From Lachnospiraceae bacterium (GTDB lineage: Bacteria; Bacillota; Clostridia; Lachnospirales; Lachnospiraceae): 20,935 nucleotides of DNA. Below are positions 15,230 to 20,935 of the stretch, piece by piece; the first letter of the stretch is position 1; every line of letters begins with the position of its first letter. The stretch spans positions 1 through 20,935 of the forward strand of contig JAAVYC010000218.1 in NCBI GenBank assembly GCA_022790905.1, given 5' to 3'. The position numbers and the translations under genes were made by a program. Under the pieces are notes generated by a model, which did not search any database, was not told the DNA's origin, and saw nothing but the letters and a program-made list of their open reading frames with translations.

Positions 15230-17155
15230 TTAAGCATAATATCCTGCCATGAAACCACTCAATGCGTTCACTCTGAGGTTCCCCATTGCAATGGCATCTC
15301 CGGCCGGTTGTACCTCGATTCCGGCTTCGATCAATTCCTCTTCCAATGTTCCTCCTGCCGGTCTCTGTCCTGTAGCTGTGATTAGAATATCATCTTCCAC
15401 AAACTGCATATTTCCTTCTTTGTCCTGATAATGTACACCGTTTTTCTCTATTTTCTTTACGGCAGCGCCTGTCTGCGCATTTACTCCGCCTTTTTCCAGC
15501 TCCTCTAAATCACGCATTCTATGAGAAGCTTCCTGTCCGTTGGAAAGTGTCGGGAGCATCTCCAAAATAGTGATTTGATTATCTGTCTGCAATAGCGTCA
15601 ATGCTGTCTCGCATCCTACGTTTCCACCGCCGATAATTGTGATTTTCTTTCCTTTTGGCTTTGCTGCGCTCGCAAGAACGTCCCAGCATTCTTCCGCCCG
15701 CTCAATTCCCGGAATCGGAGGAACGAACGGTTTTGATCCTGTCGCTAAAATGACTTTATCCGCCTGCATATCCTGAATTGCTTTTACGGTTGCTTCTGTA
15801 TTCAGCAATACTTTTACGCCTTTGTTTTCTACTTCCTGCTTGAAATAGCCAATCGCCTTTGCAACCATTTCTTTGGAAGGAGGCACTGCCGCAAGATGCA
15901 TCTGTCCGCCCAATCGGGAACTTTTTTCCATCAGCGTTACTTTATGACCACGCGAAGCTGCCGTAATTGCCGCCTGCATACCGGTGATGCCGCCGCCCAC
16001 AACGACAACCGTTTTTGCCACACGCACCTGCGGAAGGTTCTGATCGTCGTATTTGCTCTCAAATCCTGCCGTCGGATTTAGTGCACAGCGGATACCGCGT
16101 TTTGCCCCGATACTTGCATAACATCCTTCCAGGCAATTCAGGCATGTGCGGATCTCATTCTCACGTCCAAGCAAAAGCTTGTTTGCAAAATCCGGATCAC
16201 AAATATTCTGGCGTCCTACACATACGAGATCCGCGATTCCGTCTTTTACAGTCTGTTCGCACATCTCTCCCGTACGAATTTTTCCGACAATTGCAACCGG
16301 CGTTTTCACATGTGGTTTTACAGCCCTTGCCAGATCCAGACGATTTCCGTCCGGTTTTTCAGAAGTCTCGGAAGCGCCGTTCCATTTATATTTGATTCCC
16401 GTCGTGATATTGATTAAATCCACCGGCTCGTTATCAATCATCTCTGCAATCTTTACTCCCTCGTCCAGTAAAAGACCTCCGTTTGGATCCCAGTCTTTGA
16501 CTGCAAGACGAACACTAATGATAAATTTCGGACCGCAGGCTTCGCGAATCGCGCGGATGATTTCGATTAAAAATCTGGATCTGTTCTCTGTAGAACCACC
16601 GTATTCATCTGTACGGGTATTTGTCTTCGGAGAAAGAAATTGACCTAAAAGATAGCCATGTCCCGCATGAATTTCCACACCGTCAAATTTTGCCGCCTGC
16701 GCATTTTTTGCTCCGGCTACAAATTTATCGATCAGTTCACGGATTCCCTCTGCTGTCAGTCCGTGTACATCTTTTTCCGGAATATCTACTGGACCTACCA
16801 TTTCCACACCTGGTTTTACCAGAGAACGATTGCCTGCATGGTGAAGCTGCAACAGTATCTTTGTGCCATATGCATGAACGGTATCCGTAATCTGCTGAAA
16901 CATCGGAATTGCCTGCGGATTATTGATGCGAAGCTGGATCTGTCCGCCGAGACCTGCCGGCGCATCAATAGATGTAAATTCAGTAATAATCATGCCGACG
17001 CCGCCTCTGGCTCTTCTCTCATAATAATCACACAGCGCCTGAGTCGGATTTCCATCGCCGTCGCACAGGCTGGTATCCATCGCCGGCATTACAATTCTGT
17101 TTTTTAACATAACTCCGCCGAGACGAAATTTTGAAAATAAATTTGCATATTTCAT
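15230..17155 (-). CDS. Old-yellow-enzyme/2,4-dienoyl-CoA reductase-type flavoprotein (FMN, 4Fe-4S, FAD/NAD domains)
   Basis: Predicted NAD(P)H-dependent reductase of activated C=C bonds, in the family of 2,4-dienoyl-CoA reductase, clostridial enoate reductases and BaiCD/BaiH. The protein is 641 residues in three parts. An FMN TIM barrel covers about 1-330, with QLHHAGN near 103-109 and EIHAGHGYLLGQFLSP at 161-176; Tyr168 sits where E. coli dienoyl-CoA reductase has its catalytic Tyr. A 4Fe-4S site has Cys338, 341, 345 and 357 (C-x2-C-x3-C-x11-C). FAD and NAD Rossmann folds follow (VVVVGGGITG at 383-392 and a later ITIIGGGNVG). The start at 17155 is set by AAGGAG upstream; the frame is open to 17191 without a ribosome site. 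It is third in the FGGY kinase-OYE-OYE operon. A 118-base gap before it shows no clear promoter. Substrate unknown. Confidence 0.92.
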   Translation of the reverse strand: MKYANLFSKFRLGGVMLKNRIVMPAMDTSLCDGDGNPTQALCDYYERRARGGVGMIITEFTSIDAPAGLGGQIQLRINNPQAIPMFQQITDTVHAYGTKILLQLHHAGNRSLVKPGVEMVGPVDIPEKDVHGLTAEGIRELIDKFVAGAKNAQAAKFDGVEIHAGHGYLLGQFLSPKTNTRTDEYGGSTENRSRFLIEIIRAIREACGPKFIISVRLAVKDWDPNGGLLLDEGVKIAEMIDNEPVDLINITTGIKYKWNGASETSEKPDGNRLDLARAVKPHVKTPVAIVGKIRTGEMCEQTVKDGIADLVCVGRQNICDPDFANKLLLGRENEIRTCLNCLEGCYASIGAKRGIRCALNPTAGFESKYDDQNLPQVRVAKTVVVVGGGITGMQAAITAASRGHKVTLMEKSSRLGGQMHLAAVPPSKEMVAKAIGYFKQEVENKGVKVLLNTEATVKAIQDMQADKVILATGSKPFVPPIPGIERAEECWDVLASAAKPKGKKITIIGGGNVGCETALTLLQTDNQITILEMLPTLSNGQEASHRMRDLEELEKGGVNAQTGAAVKKIEKNGVHYQDKEGNMQFVEDDILITATGQRPAGGTLEEELIEAGIEVQPAGDAIAMGNLRVNALSGFMAGYYA

Positions 17156-17273
17156 AAATATCTTACTCCTTTTCCTAATTGATTCAATCACATCCTACTA
17201 AAAACAGAAAACGATCTTTGTCCTCATTCTTCGGATTTTTTGAATCTATATCCATTCTATCAAATATTTTTAA

Positions 17274-18350
17274 TTAATTTTTTTCTGAATATGGATGAAG
17301 TATGCATCTGCGTCCTTCTCTTAAGTACAGACCATGGCATTGATTACAACTAACACATCTTGACTCAGGCTGCCCTTCCTTTAATCTTGTAAGTAAGTCC
17401 GGTTCCGCTATAAATGGACGGGACATAGAAACCATATCAATCCCAGATTCCAAAACCTTTTCCATATCATCTAGATTTCGGATTCCTCCGACCAAAATCA
17501 TCGGCACGTCATATTTTTTCCGAAGTTTTGTTGCTTCTCTCAAATAATAGCAATGCTCTTCTTTGGAAAAGGTCGAGAAATCATAGCCGCTCAGCTCTAC
17601 CGCTTCTACTTCCAATTCTTCCAATATTTCCATAAAACAGTGCAGATCTTTCCAATAATCCTGGTTTTGCTCATAAGAATTGGAATTGATTTTTATAAGA
17701 ACAGGATAATCTTCTCCACATGTCTGTTTTATTTCCTCTACAATGCGTCTAACGATTCGGATACGATTCCGTGCTGTTCCTCCATATTCATCTTGCCGTC
17801 TATTATACCCATAACTCACATATTCACATAGCAAAAATCCATGTGCCACATGCACTTGTACCGCATCAAAACCAGCTTGTTGAGCAAGATATGCAGCCAT
17901 TCCAAAATCCCGTACTGTATCATCAATTTCCTGCAAAGTCATGGCATGGGCGACTCTTCCATTGCCAAGAAATATCTGTGAAGGAGCCGCCGGTTCTCTC
18001 GGCACCAAAGCGCCAGCTCCCGCATGAGAAAGCTGTGCTACAATTTTTGCTCCGTTTCCATGGACTCTCTTTGTTATTTTCTGCATTTTAGACAAATGCT
18101 TCGGTTCACACATCGACGTCTGATTTGGTTTTGCCTGCCCCTGTAAAGAAACATAAGTATGTCCCGTAATCAGCAATCCCACTTCATTTTTGGATAATTC
18201 GTCAAACATCTGATACTCCATCTGACTAAAAGATCCATCCAAATTACCCATTGCTGTATTGGTAGCGCTCCTTACAATGCGGTTTCTTACAAACATCCTT
18301 TTCAACCGAACAGGCTGAAATGCCAAATGTTCTTTTTCATGATCGTACAT
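17274..18350 (-). CDS. Short old-yellow-enzyme-family flavoprotein with Fe-S cysteines but no FAD/NAD domains
   Basis: FMN-type TIM barrel of 358 residues related to NADH:flavin oxidoreductases. Visible blocks are VRNRIVRSATN at 21-31, AQLSHAGAG near 105-113, VQVHVAHGFLLCEY at 164-177, RRQDEYGGTARNRIR at 184-198 and the phosphate-binding end VGGIRNLDDM and MSRPFIAEPDL. After the barrel come Cys332, 335, 338 and 349 (C-x2-C-x2-C-x10-C), like the 4Fe-4S site of the long family members. The protein then ends nine residues later, so the FAD/NAD module is missing. This is a clean end, not a frameshift. The residue aligned with the dienoyl-CoA reductase Tyr is Phe172. Electrons may have to come from a partner, perhaps the full-length enzyme encoded next. 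The start at 18350 is chosen for AGAGG upstream; the frame is open to 18416. It follows the FGGY kinase gene by 139 bases. Confidence 0.9.
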   Translation of the reverse strand: MYDHEKEHLAFQPVRLKRMFVRNRIVRSATNTAMGNLDGSFSQMEYQMFDELSKNEVGLLITGHTYVSLQGQAKPNQTSMCEPKHLSKMQKITKRVHGNGAKIVAQLSHAGAGALVPREPAAPSQIFLGNGRVAHAMTLQEIDDTVRDFGMAAYLAQQAGFDAVQVHVAHGFLLCEYVSYGYNRRQDEYGGTARNRIRIVRRIVEEIKQTCGEDYPVLIKINSNSYEQNQDYWKDLHCFMEILEELEVEAVELSGYDFSTFSKEEHCYYLREATKLRKKYDVPMILVGGIRNLDDMEKVLESGIDMVSMSRPFIAEPDLLTRLKEGQPESRCVSCNQCHGLYLREGRRCILHPYSEKN

Positions 18351-18419
18351 TATTTTACCTCTTTTGTATGATTTTTCATTTATAATACACTGTTTAACGA
18401 TAATCAGGCAGGTCAATTT

Positions 18420-18460
18420 CCAGTATTCTGGAGGGACAGAATAACTGTCCCTCCTGCTGG
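18420..18460. repeat. Perfect 10-base-pair stem-loop between kinase and flavoenzyme genes, REP-like
   Basis: GGAGGGACAG (18430-18439) and CTGTCCCTCC (18445-18454) with a five-base loop, flanked by CCAG (18420-18423) and CTGG (18457-18460). On the plus strand TTTTAT follows, so it could terminate antisense transcripts. On the minus strand, the coding direction, no U-run follows, so it is more likely an intercistronic stabilising hairpin or a dispersed palindromic repeat. A GGGACAG...CTGTCCC core recalls repeats spread by REP-associated transposases in clostridia, but no such gene is here. Confidence 0.75.
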
Positions 18461-18489
18461 TTTTATAAATTAAATAGATAGCTGCTCAT

Positions 18490-20064
18490 TTAAAATCCCT
18501 GATACTCATTGATTTCTGGGAAAGTCTTCTCTTTAAGCGCGTCGTAAGCATTGTTGAAAATCTTATAAAGCTTATCGTAAATCGCTACATTTTCCGGAAT
18601 TGGCTCGTAACGTCCGGTTACATGAACCATATTGTCCGCCGCTTCCTGAAGATCTTTATACATGCCGCCTCCAACGGTTGCGATCATCGCCGCACCGAGA
18701 GCAGTTGCCTCTTCATTATCCGTTGTCTCAACCGGAACATTTAATACGTCGGCAACAATCTGACACCACAGAGAGCTTCTTGCTGCACCACCGGAAAGAC
18801 GAAGCACTTCAAACGGAGGAAGTCCTGCCTGCAATTCTGTCTCCCACATATCACGGATATCATAGACAACACCTTCCATAACGGCACGTGTGATTTCCGC
18901 ACGGCCATGTGCAAACGTAAATCCGAGGAAGCCTCCGCGAGCTGCCGCATCATAGTGCGGACAATTTGCGCCTGCATTCCATGGCAGATAGATCAACCCG
19001 TCGCTTCCGACATTCGCTTTTGCTGCAATAGATGTCATGATATCATAAACATCGACTTTTGAATCACCAGCCATGGTAAGACTAAATACTTCCGGATACA
19101 TCGCATCACGCAGCCATCTGAAAGAAGATGCTGCTGCATTGGAGTGACACTCTAATTCGTATTGCCCATCCATCGGTGTTCCCAGTACCCATGCTGAGCA
19201 GGATGGATCGCGGATTGGTTTTGCAGAATGTCCCACTAAGAGTCCGCAGGTACCCATAACTAGGGAAGCAAGACCTTCATGGTTATTTCCAAGTCCGATT
19301 GCCGCACACTGATGATCGCCACATCCGACAACGATCGGAATGCCCGCTACCAAACCAGTCTTCTCTGCCACTTCTTCCGTTACGTAGCCGATCACCGTAC
19401 CTGCCGGCTGATTTCCTGCATATTTTTCAAGATTTACTCCAAAAATATCTGCAAGCTCCGGATCAAATTCCATCGTATCTCCATTGTGAAGTCCATACCA
19501 GCCAATATCTTCCTTATCGTCAATATATCCTTCTACTCCATAAGCATTGGCAGCCAATGCGTGAATGGTATGAATTACTTCTGCTTCTTCATAAACCTGC
19601 GGCTCATGTTCTTTTACCCAGTAAATCTTTCCGTTTGGAAGTGTTGTGGAGTGAAGCGGGAATGCTGTCTTTTGATAATAATCTTCCGGTGTAAGACCTT
19701 TATCTGCCAATACCTTTGTCATCCAGTCAAATCTTTCCTGGCAGCGAAGATCCTGCCACATAATGATATCTCTTACAAACGTTCCGTCTTTCTTTCTCAT
19801 AACAAAACTGGAGCGCATAAATGTAAAGGACAGACCACCGATCTCATTTGGATCAATTCCAGACTCGTCCATTGCGGTACGAGTGGTCTCATACATTCCA
19901 TCAATCATTGTCTGTGCATCCAATTCACAGAGTCCTGCTCCCGGAAATTTTAATGGATTTTCATGATAAGCCAATCCGACAATCTTACCTTTTAAGTCTA
20001 CCACCAGTGTCCGCACACCTGTTGTGCCTGCATCTATTGCAATTACATATTTTTTCTCTGCCAT
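18490..20064 (-). CDS. FGGY-family carbohydrate kinase, xylulokinase/LsrK-like, substrate unknown
   Basis: ATP-dependent kinase of 524 residues with both FGGY domains. The phosphate loop is AIDAGTTGVRTLVVD at 9-23. MWQDLR at 102-107 lies in the sugar-binding region. The catalytic base is probably Asp250 in VVGCGDHQ. RLSGGAARSSLW near 425-436 and EEATALGAAMIA near 454-465 form the ATP site. The GCGDHQ and RWLRDAMYP wording is somewhat reminiscent of autoinducer-2 kinase LsrK, but no lsr genes are present and the match is from memory. It is clearly different from the kinase at 7417-8925. It is first in an operon with two old-yellow-enzyme-type genes, with an AGGAGG ribosome site, and is divergent from a GntR-type regulator gene. 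The partners suggest a substrate that needs a redox or ene-reduction step besides phosphorylation. Confidence 0.9.
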   Translation of the reverse strand: MAEKKYVIAIDAGTTGVRTLVVDLKGKIVGLAYHENPLKFPGAGLCELDAQTMIDGMYETTRTAMDESGIDPNEIGGLSFTFMRSSFVMRKKDGTFVRDIIMWQDLRCQERFDWMTKVLADKGLTPEDYYQKTAFPLHSTTLPNGKIYWVKEHEPQVYEEAEVIHTIHALAANAYGVEGYIDDKEDIGWYGLHNGDTMEFDPELADIFGVNLEKYAGNQPAGTVIGYVTEEVAEKTGLVAGIPIVVGCGDHQCAAIGLGNNHEGLASLVMGTCGLLVGHSAKPIRDPSCSAWVLGTPMDGQYELECHSNAAASSFRWLRDAMYPEVFSLTMAGDSKVDVYDIMTSIAAKANVGSDGLIYLPWNAGANCPHYDAAARGGFLGFTFAHGRAEITRAVMEGVVYDIRDMWETELQAGLPPFEVLRLSGGAARSSLWCQIVADVLNVPVETTDNEEATALGAAMIATVGGGMYKDLQEAADNMVHVTGRYEPIPENVAIYDKLYKIFNNAYDALKEKTFPEINEYQGF

Positions 20065-20171
20065 TTGAAACCTCCTAATCGTATTTTGCCGTTTTTCCTA
20101 CATTATCTTTTCTTTTCAGTCTTCCTGTATTCTCCCCAACAATCCTTCTTATAATTTTTTCCCCTCCTTCT

Positions 20172-20186
20172 ACTTGTATTACAAGT
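20172..20186. promoter_or_regulatory. Candidate operator 1: perfect 15-base palindrome
   Basis: ACTTGTA-T-TACAAGT, a perfect dyad of the TTGTA/TACAA kind typical of HutC/TreR-branch GntR repressors. It lies about 10-25 bases downstream of the predicted kinase start site, a roadblock position. The adjacent gene encodes such a regulator. Confidence 0.7.
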
Positions 20187-20191
20187 TCATG

Positions 20192-20214
20192 CTTGTGTTT
20201 ATACAATATACAAG
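20192..20214. promoter_or_regulatory. Candidate operator 2: CTTGT-N13-ACAAG over the kinase -10
   Basis: CTTGT at 20192-20196 and ACAAG at 20210-20214, 13 bases apart. The same half-sites and spacing recur at 20339-20361, inside the longer dyad upstream of gntR. It covers the -10 region of the kinase promoter. Confidence 0.55.
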
Positions 20215-20231
20215 TTATACATGTTTGTCAA
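20203..20231 (-). promoter_or_regulatory. Predicted promoter of the FGGY kinase-flavoenzyme operon
   Basis: Minus strand: -35 TTGACA (20226-20231). The -10 is TATTGT at spacer 17 (20203-20208) or TATATT at spacer 15 (20205-20210). The leader is about 130 bases. Candidate operators overlap the -10 and lie just downstream. Confidence 0.6.
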
Positions 20232-20332
20232 CTCATTATTATAGTTTCTATCTTTTAGATAAACTTTTCACTTCATTTTTATTCATTTTTCACAATTTAT
20301 AGAGATAAAAAAGACTATTTATACGATCAACC

Positions 20333-20367
20333 CTTGAACTTGTATATATTTTTTAAACAAGTTCGAG
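20333..20367. promoter_or_regulatory. Candidate operator 3: 11-base inverted repeat abutting the gntR -35
   Basis: CTTGAACTTGT (20333-20343) and ACAAGTTCGAG (20357-20367), one mismatch, 13-base AT-rich centre. It ends one base before the -35 of the regulator's promoter. Its centre is about 147 bases from operator 2, roughly fourteen helical turns, so looping is conceivable. Confidence 0.65.
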
Positions 20368-20368
20368 A

Positions 20369-20397
20369 TTGACATTTTCTGTTATGTGAATTATACT
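20369..20397 (+). promoter_or_regulatory. Strong promoter of the GntR-family regulator gene
   Basis: TTGACA (20369-20374), spacer 17, TATACT (20392-20397). The start site near 20404 leaves a leader of about 125 bases. TTGTATACA at 20408-20416 contains the perfect palindrome TGTATACA at about +6 to +13, a further possible autoregulatory site. The rest of the 20418-20528 leader shows nothing but the ribosome site. Confidence 0.75.
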
Positions 20398-20528
20398 GTA
20401 TGATAAGTTGTATACACGGCATTAATCAGATATCACCAATAAACCCTATGATCAGATTTAGAATATTTCGTTCTAGATTTGCAAAATAGATAAAAATTTT
20501 CAGATGATTTATCAAGGAGGAAAGCAGA

Positions 20529-20935
20529 ATGCCAACACCAGGAAAAGTATTACATCAAATGGTCGAACAAGACCTCCGGCAAAAAATTCTGACCGGAGAA
20601 TGGGAACCCGGCCAAATGATTTCATCAGAAAACGAGCTCGCTGCTGAGTATAATATCAGCCGTATGACCGCCCGCACTGCTATTACCCATTTGGTAGGCG
20701 CTGGTTTATTATATCGAATCCACGGAAAAGGAACCTTTGTAGCTGCTCCAAAAAATATTCCGAGGACTCCATCCTATACCTGTATCCGTAATCAATTAGA
20801 ATTACATGGTACAGAAATTCAGACCAATATTCTCACTTTGGAAGAGCGTCCCGCCACACAGGGTATCGCAAACCATTTAAATATTACGGCAGATTCCCCT
20901 GTCTATTACATGGAAAGCATACGAATCGCTGATAA
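20529..20935 (+). CDS. GntR-family transcriptional regulator, HutC/UTRA type, 3' end outside window
   Basis: DNA-binding regulator; 135 codons visible. The winged helix-turn-helix covers about residues 8-73: LRQKILTGEWEPGQMISSENELAAEYNISRMTARTAITHLVGAGLLYRIHGKGTFV is split here as the LRQKILTGEW helix, the recognition part NISRMTARTA (42-51) and the wing RIHGKGTFVA (63-72). From about residue 85 the start of a UTRA ligand-binding domain is visible (EERPATQGIANHLNIT, then SPVYYMESIRIAD), as in HutC/FarR/TreR-branch proteins. The start at 20529 has AAGGAGG upstream. It is divergent from the kinase operon. TTGTA/TACAA dyads over both promoters suggest it represses the operon and itself, released by a (phospho)sugar ligand. 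Confidence 0.92.
   Translation, partial: MPTPGKVLHQMVEQDLRQKILTGEWEPGQMISSENELAAEYNISRMTARTAITHLVGAGLLYRIHGKGTFVAAPKNIPRTPSYTCIRNQLELHGTEIQTNILTLEERPATQGIANHLNITADSPVYYMESIRIAD

Noticed and set aside
17184..17255. 23-residue minus-strand open frame between the two flavoenzyme genes
   Set aside because: No ribosome site and no recognisable sequence; likely chance.
19279..19953. 224-residue open frame on the plus strand opposite the FGGY kinase
   Set aside because: Antisense shadow of a well-supported kinase gene; no ribosome site or recognisable domain. Similar antisense frames opposite aspS, hisS and the flavoenzymes were left out for the same reason.
1..20935. CRISPR arrays, insertion sequences, tRNA or rRNA genes, prophage
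   Set aside because: No regularly spaced repeats, transposase or phage-like proteins, or tRNA-type sequences were seen in the gaps, which are nearly all under 260 bases; the 464-base gap at 20065-20528 holds only promoters and operator-like dyads.

Overview
The window looks like chromosomal DNA of an anaerobic gut-type Firmicute, most likely Lachnospiraceae (Clostridia). This is inferred from moderate-to-low GC, strong AGGAGG ribosome binding sites, sigma-A type promoters, a hisS-aspS pair, a GPH-type sugar transporter and old-yellow-enzyme flavoproteins. Nearly all genes are on the minus strand. Only uxaC and the gntR-type regulator at the right edge are on the plus strand. I saw no tRNA, rRNA, CRISPR array, insertion sequence or phage gene.

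Region 1 (1-5627) is a D-glucuronate module. A minus-strand operon encodes a GPH-family sugar transporter, mannonate dehydratase UxuA, a short-chain-dehydrogenase type fructuronate reductase (UxuB of the Bacillus type) and a GH3 glycosidase cut by the window edge. The divergent gene is uxaC (uronate isomerase). Together they import glucuronate or a glucuronide and convert it to 2-keto-3-deoxygluconate (KDG). No KDG kinase or KDPG aldolase is in the window. The GH3 enzyme suggests the natural substrate is an oligosaccharide containing uronic acid.

Region 2 (5650-11918) is a six-gene minus-strand cluster: D-2-hydroxyacid dehydrogenase, SDR, class II ketose-bisphosphate-type aldolase, LyxK-like FGGY kinase, a second D-2-hydroxyacid dehydrogenase and a GlpP-family antiterminator. 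Its gene set is that of an oxidise/reduce, phosphorylate, then aldol-cleave pathway, but I cannot name the substrate. A strong promoter overlaps the aspS stop codon. An intrinsic terminator lies between that promoter and the first gene. The operon's last gene is a predicted RNA-level antiterminator, which has its own promoter inside a long inverted repeat. This gives a self-consistent attenuation circuit.

Region 3 (11915-15086) is the housekeeping hisS-aspS operon, with its own promoter and a leader too short for a T-box.

Region 4 (15150-20935) has a divergent HutC/GntR-type regulator gene at the edge. Opposite it are an FGGY kinase, a short old-yellow-enzyme protein that keeps an Fe-S cysteine cluster but lacks the FAD/NAD domains, and a full-length FMN/Fe-S/FAD enoate-reductase-type protein. 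The 464-base intergenic region carries several TTGTA/TACAA dyads over both divergent promoters, which are probable operators. A sugar kinase linked to two ene-reductase-type flavoenzymes is unusual, and its substrate is unknown.

The most interesting parts are the two uncharacterised catabolic operons around hisS-aspS and their readable control regions.
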